DNA of 62,000 bases, from NCBI RefSeq assembly GCF_964340395.1, contig NC_135554.1:26905592-26967591 (forward strand), read 5' to 3'. The DNA is from Glandiceps talaboti (taxonomy: Eukaryota > Hemichordata > Enteropneusta > Spengelidae). The translations under genes were made by a program, and so were the position numbers. The notes under the pieces are model-generated. The model made no database searches. It was not told where the DNA came from and saw only the letters and a program-made list of their open reading frames with translations. The number at the start of each line of letters is the position of its first letter. Within the stretch, counting starts at the first letter, position 1. Positions 14,101 to 24,900 of the stretch are shown piece by piece.

Positions 14101-16018
14101 TTACTATTAGAATGGTGACCGACAATTCAAGGGTTGATAATGGATTCAACCTTGTTTTTACATCGTATCACTATGGTATGTAGTCCTTCCAACTTTGAAC
14201 TTTAACCTTACGCAAATCAAATTGAAACAAAAGTTTGGGTGTATTCACCAAACTAGTGTGTTTTATTCAATGCAGATTGTTCACAAATGTTATCTCTAAT
14301 TGACGAAAACTTGGTGTTAAAATAAGTTCACAGAGTGTAATACGTTTTACATACTTATTGGGACAATCGTCTATCACCATAGTAATTTGAAAGTCGATAT
14401 AATATAATACAACTATACCAGTTCTAAGGTATAACAAGGTTCTAACCACAGGCGCTCGTGAAGCCGCTATATCGGAAAGATCTACAAGAGTGAGGCCATT
14501 GGCCCGTACAACTATCTACGTATAGCTCGTTGTTCGGCCTCACTCTTTCTCAATATAATGATATAGCAACTTCACGAGCGCCTGTGGTTCTAACCAGGAA
14601 TGTCCATCATGACAAAATATGCCGATCACATTTACAAAGAATTATATGCTAAAACTTTGATTTAGTCAACAGAGTGGTAAGTTCGTTTATGAGTTTCTCT
14701 ATGCTAATTTGAATGCTTCAATGTTGTACGTCTGAGAAAGAACGAAAATAGGAGGATAAATGACGGCAATATGATTCCACAGAGTAATTTACAGTGCCAG
14801 TTTTTTCCAACATAAGATTACATACCAGACTTGAATATTTGGACTATGGTGACAAATTCAAATACTTGACGTTGCTTTGTAAATCTGAAACGTGTATTTT
14901 CATTAAGTGATCAAGGTGGTATTTCCCACGCTGCAATTAATAACGTGAATATATGAAATAAAAGTAACCACCAAAGCTGGACGTCTATACATACATACTT
15001 TTACATTAAACTACACTGACCAAAAAGTGACATGTAACTGATACGTTGTATATACAACTTTTACAAGAAGAGTACGTGTCTGTTAAGTTCATACTGTTCA
15101 TCTTTTTGTTCAAATAGATTATGAACAAGCATGTAACAATTCGTATGAATATACATGTACTAATAGTCGTTGTATAGCTGAGTCACTTGTCTGCGATGGT
15201 AGGAATAATTGTAACGACGGTACAGATGAAAATAGCTGTTCAAGTGAGTATAAGGTTCATCACATCATCAGATATTAATTCGAAAGCAATGCCATGTTCG
15301 CATCAAAATAATTTCTTTACTTCAAAGTTTCCCTACCTGTTTCTGCATGTCTTTCCTTTAATAGTTACGTGATAATTAAATCAGGGATGCTTTAATAGAT
15401 TTGTGTCTCTATTATCTTCTCTGGTTGTTTTCCTCTCCATTTTAACTCATTCCGCTCTGTTCGCTTTTAAATTTTAAAATTCATTTTGTTCTATCATCTT
15501 CCTTTCCATTCTCTTTTTCTCCATACCCTTCCGTATAATTTCCCCTCTCTTTCCCCTCACACTTCTCTTCCCTTCTGATCTCCTCCCCTCTACTCTCCTG
15601 TCTTCGTCTCGTATGTTCTCTCCACTTCTCTTCTTTTCCCTTCCCTTCTCTTTTCCACGTCCCCTTTGTCTCATTTCGTCTCTCTCTCTTTATCTCCGCA
15701 CTGCAATCAATTAAGACAATGCCCTGATAGTATTGCATTATTAATCTCACAACAGATATGACGATATGGATAATCCTCGGCGTAATATTCGGAGTGATTT
15801 TTGTTGGAGCTATTGGTATATCAATTTGGTATTGTATTGATTCAAAGAAAAAGAAGAAACGAACAGAAAGGAACGCACGAGAAGTACAGGAAGTGGTTAC
15901 GCCAAGCGATGCACCACCCGCCTACCCGGATAACTATACACAGGAATACCAACAACCAATTCCCATGACAACATACCCAACAGGCTACCCACCTCAACCC
16001 CCTCCATATTCTGAGTAA
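11034..16018 (+). CDS. CUB-LDLa single-pass membrane protein, copy 1 (five exons, 269 aa)
   Basis: Spliced model: 11034-11100, 12794-12936, 13965-14175, 15118-15243, 15756-16018. Total 810 nt, intron phases 1,0,1,1, all GT/AG. Order: signal peptide (about residues 1-22), one CUB domain with the four expected cysteines (YCGQ, MDCSM, NCADY, KYCGA), an LDL-receptor class A module with six cysteines and acidic calcium-loop residues, a transmembrane helix ([16 protein letters not shown]), a poly-Lys stop-transfer run, then a Pro/Tyr-rich cytoplasmic tail. CUB domains bind proteins or glycans, and LDLa modules bind ligands through calcium. The tail carries PPAY and a near-terminal PPPY, the PPxY type recognised by WW domains such as those of NEDD4-family ligases. 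The order recalls NETO proteins, but with only one CUB. A receptor or co-receptor role is inference. Paralogue of the next gene downstream. Confidence 0.85.
11683..11941. mobile_element. Palindromic hAT-like MITE, 259 bp
   Basis: Terminal inverted repeats begin CACAGTCTCTTGTGAG at the left and match the reverse complement of the right end. The inverted match continues inward for most of the element (arms of about 125 bp meeting near 11815, with the inner palindrome GTCACCGGTGTTAA). Flanks atatgtac and atgtgtac fit an 8-bp target-site duplication with one mismatch. No transposase is encoded. It lies in intron 1 of copy 1, and a second copy lies at 12409-12608. Confidence 0.75.
12262..12360. 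repeat. Dispersed repeat, about 100 bp (forward copy)
   Basis: It shares long matches with the reverse complement of 20572-20672 (for example cgcaaacgacagcct versus cgcaaatcacagcct, and tagcggaag/tcgcggaag). It lies in intron 1 of copy 1. Confidence 0.7.
12409..12608. mobile_element. Second copy of the CACAGTCAC hAT-like MITE, 200 bp
   Basis: The left end CACAGTCACTCGTTAGC and the reverse complement of the right end CACAGTCACTTGTGAG match each other and the element at 11683. The flanking 8-mers ctcctagc and ttcctaac agree at 6 of 8 positions, consistent with a decayed duplication. Same intron. Confidence 0.7.
12794..12936 (+). CDS. Copy 1 exon 2: N-terminal half of CUB
   Basis: The acceptor is tttatttcag and the donor is gat/gtaagt. 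It encodes CUB cysteines 1 and 2 (DYCGQ and [10 protein letters not shown]). The 143-nt length is identical to exon 2 of the paralogue. Confidence 0.87.
13965..14175 (+). CDS. Copy 1 exon 3: C-terminal half of CUB
   Basis: The acceptor is tggttttag and the donor is G/gtatgt. It encodes CUB cysteines 3 and 4 ([16 protein letters not shown]) and the closing beta strand GFNLVFTSY. Phases are 0 in and 1 out. Confidence 0.87.
14447..14586. mobile_element. hAT-like MITE, 140 bp, perfect TIRs and 8-bp TSD
   Basis: The TIR CACAGGCGCTCGTGAAG (17 bp) is matched perfectly by its reverse complement at the right end. The element is flanked on both sides by gttctaac (14439-14446 and 14587-14594). The 8-bp duplication and CA...TG ends are typical of the hAT superfamily. 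Most of the interior is also palindromic (GTGAGGCC/GGCCTCAC). It lies in intron 3 of copy 1. Confidence 0.88.
15118..15243 (+). CDS. Copy 1 exon 4: LDL-receptor class A module
   Basis: The acceptor is caaatag and the donor is caa/gtgagt. It is a symmetrical phase 1-1 exon encoding one LDLa: six cysteines, the typical CDGxxxC segment and a DGTDE acidic end. Confidence 0.88.
15380..15700. repeat. Polypyrimidine-rich tract in intron 4 of copy 1
   Basis: About 300 bp of irregular C/T-rich sequence on the plus strand. Open frames rich in Arg, Lys and Glu on the minus strand are shadows of this composition. Confidence 0.85.
15756..16018 (+). CDS. Copy 1 exon 5: transmembrane helix and PPxY tail
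   Basis: The acceptor is ctcacaacag and the frame ends at TAA 16016-16018. About 24 hydrophobic residues are followed by DSKKKKKR, then a tail rich in Pro, Tyr and Gln containing DAPPAY and PPPYSE at the end. Confidence 0.85.
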
Positions 16019-16507
16019 TTGAAGTCCGAGACAAAACTACTATGGACACTCTCTGGAGGTCTCCTTCATAATCAAGTGCAATGATTGTGTTAACAGAGTC
16101 TGTCTTAGAACTCAATAACTGGTCACATTTTGAGAGTACTGAGGAGTCTTTGAAATAATTTAAACTGCAATTATATGGATATTGACAATGGATAATGCCA
16201 ATCTGTATATTTATCTTTATTTTGCAATATCAAGAAACTGGCGGAGTATTATTGTATTATATTTTACACAATCATGAAATTGTCAAGAAAATTTTGACAA
16301 ATTTTGACTTACAGGTCACCATACAACGTATATGTATGAGATGTAGTATTGATCAGTGAAATATAGAGGAGGTGTAATATGTAGTATTTTGAAAAAATAA
16401 TTAGTTAAAGCTGCTTGTTTGAATGACATTGTACAGCGTCTGCTAAATAATGGCGATGATATTCATATTTAAATGTTTATACCACATAGCATTCTATTCT
16501 GATTCCA

Positions 16508-16513
16508 AATAAA
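16508..16513 (+). promoter_or_regulatory. Candidate polyadenylation signal of copy 1
   Basis: AATAAA lies 490 bp after the stop codon. The 3' UTR between them has no other canonical signal that I noticed. Confidence 0.5.
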
Positions 16514-16811
16514 ACACAACCATGATATTTGAATATGTGTTTTTTTAGATATAAAGATGAAAAGAAATAAATCAAGTACAGAATTCCGATTTTATCAAAA
16601 TGTCGAGGTACTTTTATTTTCTTTCCTTGCTATTTGTACTTTACCGTGTTTCATGTAAAGGCAAGTACCAAACAGTTCTAGTGAACGTGTGCGTTTTGGT
16701 CTCAAAATCTGTTACAGTATTTTTTGTAAATCTATATGTATACGATTTTAGCAAAAATGACCCGAAGCTCCATTTTAGTTGTGACCCAGACTATCTCTGC
16801 ACGTACGTACG

Positions 16812-17220
16812 AACGTATGTATGTATGTATTTATGTATGTATGTATGTATGTATGTATGTATGTATGTATGTATGTATGTATGTATGTATGTATGTATGT
16901 ATGTATGTATGTATGTATGTATGTATGTATGTGTGTATGTATGTACATGTATGTATGTATGTATGTATGTATGTATGTATGTATGGATGTATGTATGAGT
17001 GTATGTGTGTATGTATGTATGTATGTATGTATGTATGTATGTATGTATGTATGTATGTATGTTGTGTGTGTATATGTGTGTGTATGTATGTATGTATGTA
17101 TGTATGTATGTATGTGTGTATGCATGTATGTATGTATGTATGTATGTATGTATGTATGTATGTATGTATGTATGTATGTATGTACATGTTTGTATGTATG
17201 TGTATGTACGTACGTATGCG
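16812..17220. repeat. (ATGT)n tetranucleotide array, about 400 bp
   Basis: Long ATGT array with scattered GTGT, ACAT and single-base interruptions. Because 4 is coprime to 3, all frames stay open on both strands, which produces long Tyr/Val/Cys/Met and Ile/His/Thr/Tyr open frames that are not genes. Confidence 0.97.
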
Positions 17221-17868
17221 TGTACATTTTGTGGGTGTAGTGTGAACCACACCATTGGCTATATCTCAGATTTTCCCATATTGGTCTGTAAAACCTACAT
17301 TTCAATGTTTGCTGGACGAAAGTTACTCCAGTCGTCCAGGCCAGAACTGTTAAATGTTTGCTCGACTTTCTGACAATGTTTGCGTCAGCTTGATATTTGC
17401 AACTGTTCCACAGCAACGTTTTGGACAAATGGTATGCTTATCTGTACTCAACGCATATGTTAAAGTTAAACTATCACGATTCTAATCCGAAGTTATATTT
17501 ATATTATGATCGGTGTTATCACCATGTTGAATTTTAATAAATGTCTTGATATGAAATGACAGGAGAGAAATATGACCTACTTGTGTAGTAGTACATATGT
17601 ACGCTGTACACCGAAGATACAATGGGTTAGCTTATCATGAAATAGTCGTAGCATACGTCATCAGTGAGTGTAAGTGAATATACAAATCTAAGATTCGATT
17701 AAAGTTTTCATTTTTTTAAATTCATCGATTTAACACAGAATTGCTTTCTTTAAATTCTGATTCTGATTAAGCGAATATATTTTCACTTACAAGTTACAAT
17801 CAGACGCCACCGTGTCACTAGTCTGCCAGCACAACATATCTTCATCGCACTCGCGCGTGCGTGCGTGC

Positions 17869-17918
<50 letters not shown>

Positions 17919-18868
17919 CTATATACACGCATGCACATACACGCGTGTATGATGAAGATGTGTTGAAGCCCGCCCGCAACGACCATATCGGATGTGTAGC
18001 TGCAACAGTAATGTCCCTCCGAACCCATCTATCTGATTACAAATGTAATTAAAAGAGCTACGCCTACAAACATTCGGCAATATTTTAGTCACGATTATTC
18101 TTACCTACGGGAATTAGCCGACAGCTTTCCTGGTATGGAACATATGTGATGCCTCGCGTAGCTCAGAATATGATATGACCCTCATTCAATGCAAACCACA
18201 TTAACCAATTAGTATTACGGAAAGTGGACACAAAAGTAGTAAAACAAAGATTGTGAGCAATTTGACAGGAAAAAAGCCAACAGCAGAGAATTTCGGTATT
18301 GAGTTTGGGTTATCAAAACCATTAATACTGTTAGACTTCACAGTCTGTGTAACTTCTCGGAGAAGGGAAGTGAATTCCGTATATCCAGGTATTATACTAA
18401 ACAAAATCAACCTCTTTCTTTGTGTTTCTCTCTCCTCCCTCAACCCCCTCCCCCCTCTCTCCCTCCCTCCCACCTCACTGTTTCCTTCTTGATGCTGCTT
18501 TTGTTTGAAGCCATGGCCTTAATGATTCCGTCATGTTGGTAATTACTATTTTCTTAAATAAACGTTTGATTACTATCAGGTTGTCATGGTAACACAGTAA
18601 TCCATCTTGGCCAACTCGGTCAAACGACATTGACCCCTTCCCCCTCTTCCTTATATGTTGAACAGAGTAACTGCAAAATTGGTACAAATTTAACAGAAAG
18701 GTTAACTAGTATACAAAGTCAGTGAGGTGGGTGTGAGGAAATACATTCCACCACAGTCCCTCTCCACTTAAGCTTGTTTGTGTAACTTGCGTGCAATTGT
18801 CGACCATCTTACCAACACCAACATATTTCCACACAAAAGGGAAAACAAGTAAATATTACGTCATCAAC
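17221..18868. other. Intergenic region between the two CUB-LDLa genes
   Basis: It contains a (GT)n array and a C/T-rich stretch near 18420-18490. No exon is recognised. The promoter of copy 2 should lie at its right end, but I see no clear TATA box or initiator. Confidence 0.5.
17852..17917. repeat. (GCGT)n/(GT)n array
   Basis: CGTG units grade into about 20 GT dinucleotides. Confidence 0.96.
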
Positions 18869-18941
18869 ATGGCGGTCTTACTCTCGTCCTTCTCCCTTCT
18901 GATGCTGGTATTTATGGCTAATAATCCGTCGGACGCCACAG
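18869..18941 (+). CDS. Copy 2 exon 1: signal peptide
   Basis: The ATG (context aacATGG) opens MAVLLSSFSLLMLVFMANNP, a signal peptide. It ends phase 1 at ACAG/gtaaga. Confidence 0.82.
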
Positions 18942-21900
18942 GTAAGACATTACTTTGGTCGTTACAATGGTTGCCACAGTTAGTTTTATCATTGTCTTCA
19001 GTGTGATCCGCTTAGTCGCATGCTACAACTGTAAGTTGGGTTATAAGCTAAAAATGCAGCAAGATTCCGGGCTAAATTCACCCCTCCCTTAAAAAATGGA
19101 ATTATTCTTAAAGTGGCCATACGGATGAAGATTGGGTATTTATTTTGGATTTTTAATTTACAAAGCAATGTAATCGTGGCTTCTTACTTGAAAAAATAGT
19201 GTGAAACAACACTTACAGCAAAGTCTGTGTTTGTAACTCAATACATTGCAAAACATTAACAAAAGTGTAAAATGTTTGTTATTGCACGTACAATTACAAA
19301 TATTTTACACATTTATTAATCTTTTGTCATTTATTGAATTAGAAACAAGGACTTAGCATACGTTTTTTACATTGATTTTTGAAGTAGGAGGCCATGATAA
19401 AATTATGAATTAAACATCTAAAATCAATACCCAATCCTAATCCATATGGCCACTTAAAGAGTTTGATACGTGTAGCTAACTTTGGAAACCAACTGACGTA
19501 TAAAATTATCATCGTACCTGCACGTTTTATCGATTATTCTCATCCCAATTCAACATATGGTAATCTCAATTTGTTATATATCAATATGTTGACATCAAAT
19601 GTTTCTCAAATCGTAATCCTGAAATCAGTAGTTCTTGCAAATTACAACGCAATATATTTTATGAAAAATTCGCTGTCAGAGAGACTACTGTTTTCCTTTC
19701 AATGCCTCAATAATAAGATAACGGTAACGTGAATAATAGTTGCATGACACAGTTACTAAGTAATAGTCAACACAATTGACCATGTGGTGATGGAAAGAAT
19801 GTGTTACAGATAAAAACAAGGTCGCACTTTGTAATCATACAAACTTTAATGGTGTTGACTGTTGGTCTTTCACATGTAACAGGATTCATGACCATAGTTG
19901 GCCCTGATTCTATTATTCAATGTGAGTTTCAAATACCTAAATAACAAGCATTTATGACAAAGAGTGTACGTATTCCAAAGTCTACTCCACAAACATACCA
20001 AAACGGTCAACAGAGCAATATATGAGGCGCACAAGTGCAACTCACAATAAACGTTCTGTTATATACAATAAGTTACTCGTAACATCGTACACCTTGAACA
20101 TTATTGAATCACCTGTGGGTAAACGTATTTTTTGTACCTGCACACACGATAGATCAAATCAAATTTATATTGGGTCCGCACTCAAAAATCAGTGCCCTCA
20201 ACGGAAATCACGATTTTAATCTTGTACTACACTATTTACGGATAAGATCGACCATTGAATAACATGCAGAATGTTTAATATTAATATTTCAGTTCTTTGC
20301 AGTGAATATATTGTTGTTGCCTGATCGAGAAATGATATTACAATTACAAACTTGAAACTAGTACAACAAGTTCAAAACCGAGCTTTCGCTCTCAAGATTT
20401 CACTACGCCACTTATGGACAAACATTGACCACTAATTAACACATACTATGTCTTTCTATAAGTAACTGGTCAATTTTTAGTGAACATATATTTGTTGGTT
20501 ACTCGATGAAAAAATATATCCCAGTTGCAGCTAGTGCAGGTTTAACATAGACATTCCAAATATCTATTCTCGCAAACTAGAGCTGTTATTTCTTCCGCTA
20601 CACTTCGAAATAGTGGGAGGTTCGTTAAGAACGGTGATGTAAAACAGGCTGTGATTTGCGACGATACAAATATCACGTAAGCTCAGTTGTTGATGTAATC
20701 ATTTGTGAAAGCATTGATTTTTTTCTACTAGCCATTGTTTGTTATCAGTATAATGCTAGTAGTTAGGTTACATCATTGTTTATCTGTGTTGCATTTAGTC
20801 TAGTACTGGTACACAGAGTATTTAAGTGTTACAAAGTTGTTCAATTATAGTCTAACGGGTGTTGCTCACGTATGCCAAATGGGTGTCACCATTGACCCTT
20901 CACATCGGTACTAAGGCAAGATAGTGGAAGAAGCATTGCACAATCTGTAGAGTACAGTGTTATACGTTAAGATTTGCTGGGTTCACATTTCATACCGTAT
21001 AAGATTTTAATAACGCATAAGTAAATAGTTAAATGGTTATTTATAGCTGTACATTTGATGACTCCCATGGCGAGTTAGTGCAATTGTATTGGCTGATTTT
21101 GAAATACCAGTGTGATTTTGAATTTCCTGCGTTTCCGCTTTGTATTTTGTCAGTTATTTTTCAATTTCCAACATTTTCACTTTTGTATTTTTCAGTTTAT
21201 TTTCAATTTCCAAAACTGAAAATGTATCAAATACAAATCAACTAAGAAATATGTAGTAAAACTGTCGGAAATGCAAAATCATCCTGAAACAATTAGTGGA
21301 AATATTCATAAATGTTTTATAAAACATCTCCACCGCAGTGTAAACATTTCCACCACGGTGGAAATAATTTCGGGTTGATTTTGAATTTCTGGCATTTTTA
21401 CTATATAATTCTTAGTTGATTTGTATTTGATAAAATTAATTTTCAGTTTTGGAAATTGAAAATCAACTGATAAGTGCAAAAGTGAAAATGATGAAAATTA
21501 AAAATCACCCTATGGGCGGCACTAAACCAGCCACCATAGATGACAACGCGTTATCTATTTGTAGTGTATATGACAAATTACTGTGGCAATACGATGTATC
21601 TACCTGGTGACCGGCTAGAATCCCAACATGGACAATACTACGATAACAACATCAATTGTGTATTAACACTAGCTGCATCGGATGGGTTCAACAATGTTGC
21701 ACTAGATGTGAGTATTCCCACTGTCCATATATGGAAGACAAAATTAAACAGTTGAAACGACACATGTAAACCCCCCCCCCCCCACCTCATCCCAGTGCAT
21801 CCCTATTCACTTTAAGATCAAACTACTTGAGTAATTCTATTGATTGCATGTCTGTTTATGTAAATGTCATTTATTACCTTAAATAATAATTTTACCAAAA

Positions 21901-24900
21901 TATAATAACACGAGATATGACTACAAATTATAACAACTATGACAGATTGTGATATACCATAGAAAACATACAGCTGTTGAAGAGGTCAAAAGGTCATACT
22001 GGCAGATGAAATAACGTTGTAATGTTTAACGAGAATGCAAACGAATTTGGATTTACTCAAGGCGGAGATCAGATAAACCGTGGGCACTCTGTTATTCGAC
22101 AGCGCACCTCCATCCCACGACAATGGGATTATACTCTGATACGAGGGTATTCAAATCTTGACCATAGATTCAGTGTAAAATATAATTTGATCTCATCACA
22201 AAAATATTATTTCTTGTGAACACTTCTATACCACTTCATGTCCAAAAATGAATTGATCTTACGAAGGTCTTAAATCTGATCTCGATACTTTCATTTCATA
22301 TCTCAATATAGTTTGAACAGATGGAGCTTGAATCCAGTGCATGGGGATATTGCCCAGATTACCTAAACACATATAATGGCTACTCCACGGTCTCTGACCC
22401 AATACAGAAGGATTGTGGAAATTCTACACCCGTTGATATATCATCTGTGGGAAGTGCCTTGACTTTGAACTTCAGAACAGACCCTACGATTACTCTGAGA
22501 GGATTTACTGCCGTGTTTACATCCTATAAGACAGGTAGGTATCAAGTGAACAATGTGTGTGTCTATTTGTATACTATCTAATTGAATTGCAATCCAAACT
22601 AAACGTGCAAGCTCAGATGTATTTAAAGACTGTGAGATTTAGTGCAGGTGCGGTAAAAACTAATCATGATTGAACGAGAGTCCTGGGTGACAAAGACTAG
22701 ATTATGTTTGTTCACATGTCAGACTATATAAGACCAGACCACTGTACCAGACTATATCAGACCACTGTACCAGACTATATCAGACCACTGTACCAGACTA
22801 TATCAGACCACTGTACTAGACTATATCACACCACTGTACCAGACTATATCACACCACTGTACCAGACTATATCAGACCACTGTACCAGACTATATCACAC
22901 CACTGTACCAGACTATATCACACTACTGTACCAGACTATATCAGACCACTGTACCAGACTATATCAGACCACTGTACCAGACTATATCACACCACTGTAC
23001 CAGACTATATCAGACTACTGTACCAGACTATATCACACCACTGTACCAGACTATATCAGACCACTGTACCAGACTATATCAGACCACTGTACCAGACTAT
23101 ATCACACCACTGTACCAGACTATATCACACCACTGTACCAGACTATATCAGACCACTGTACCAGACTATATCAGACCACTGTACCAGACTATATCAGACC
23201 ACTGTACTAGACTATATCAGACCACTGTACCAGACTATATCAGACCACTGTACCAGACTATATCAGACCACTGTACTAGACTATATCAGACCACTGTACC
23301 AGACTATATCACACCACTGTACTAGACTATATCAGACCACTGTACCAGACTATATCACACCACTGTACTAGACTATATCACACCACTGTACCAGACTATA
23401 TCAGACCACTGTACCAGACTATATCACACCACTGTACCAGACTATATCACACCACTGTACCAGACTATATCACACCACTGTACCAGACTATATCACACCA
23501 CTGTACCAGACTATATCAGACCACTGTACCAGACTATATCAGACCACTGTACCAGACTATATCACACCACTGTACCAGACTATATCAGACCACTGTACTA
23601 GACTATATCAGACCACTGTACCAGACTATATCAGACCACTGTACCAGACTATATCAGACCACTGTACTAGACTATATCAGACCACTGTACCAGACTATAT
23701 CAGACCACTGTACCAGACTATATCAGACCACTGTACCAGACTATATCAGACCACTGTACCAGACTATATCAGACCACTGTACCAGACTATATCACACCAG
23801 TGTACCATACTACATCACACCACTGTACTAGACTATATCAGACCACTGTACCAGACTATATCAGACCACTGTACCAGACTATATCAGACCACTGTACCAG
23901 ACTATATCACACCACTGTACCAGACTATATCACACCACTGTACCAGACTATATCAGACCACTGTACCAGACTATATCACACCACTGTACCAGACTATATC
24001 ACACCACTGTACCAGACTATATCAGACCATTGTACCAGACTATATCACACCACTGTACCAGACTATATCAGACCACTGTACCAGACTATATCACACCACT
24101 GTACCAGACTATATCACACCAATGTACCAGACTATATCACACCACTGTACCAGACTATATCACACCACTGTATATAGTTGTCCTGGGTTTTATATTTTTT
24201 TAAAGAGATGAGACAGATTAATAACGACAGTCATGTGATTGATTTATATTTTTCAGTGGAATGATAACATATCCCATGGTGACTGAATGTCTTGTCGGAA
24301 TAACAAAGTGCGATTACAAAATTATATATGTAATTATTATTAAGCTTATTGACCAGCTCCTCGCATTTTGTATTGTACGCATTGATAAATTACTACCGAA
24401 TAAAACAAAATAAAGAAAATTATACAAGGAGTGAATGACAAAACAATAAAGAATCAATAAATAATGGTTGTTCCGTACAGGTACATGTGATGGTGGTAAC
24501 GAGTTCCACTGTTCTGAATCTGGTCGCTGTATCGATACTGCCTTGCAATGTGATGGTAATATCAACTGTGGTTCAGGCGGGGAAGATGAGAGAGAATCGC
24601 TCTGCGATAGTAAGTATTTGTCATCAATTCCATACCACCCTATGGATCACACAATTTCCAATAATATACTCTAGCCCAATAATTTTTTTTATTGAATAAA
24701 TATCCCGTGTTCTTGCCAAGTAAATTGGAGGAATATGGTCACATATTGTTCGTCTGTGAAGTAACGGTTGTTAAACGGCTTGGAATCGGCAAGTTGCCTT
24801 TTCCAGCTAGAATGTCGACAGTCGTTTGTGCCTTTTTTTGCTACGTTTTGTACTAAGGTCGTCGCCTCGCTCCGATCCGATCCGGAGCAATAAACCGCGT

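Noticed and set aside
16600-17428. Overlapping open frames of 120-217 codons on both strands rich in Tyr/Met/Cys/Val or Ile/His/Thr
   Set aside because: They are translations of the ATGT array. A 4-bp unit without a stop is open in every frame.
22022-22219. 65-codon plus-strand frame inside intron 2 of copy 2
   Set aside because: It looks peptide-like, but inserting it would disrupt the CUB domain, and copy 1 has no counterpart.
22321-22581. Alternative exon 3 start of copy 2 at ATG 22321 or at the acceptor 9 bp downstream
   Set aside because: It drops FEQ, which matches the CUB consensus and the homologous exon start. The ATG is internal methionine, not an initiator.
22704-24177. Open frames of 168 and 125 codons with YQTTVPD-like repeats
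   Set aside because: They are frames through a 23-bp minisatellite inside an intron. The period is not a multiple of three, so the peptide is just the three frames in rotation.
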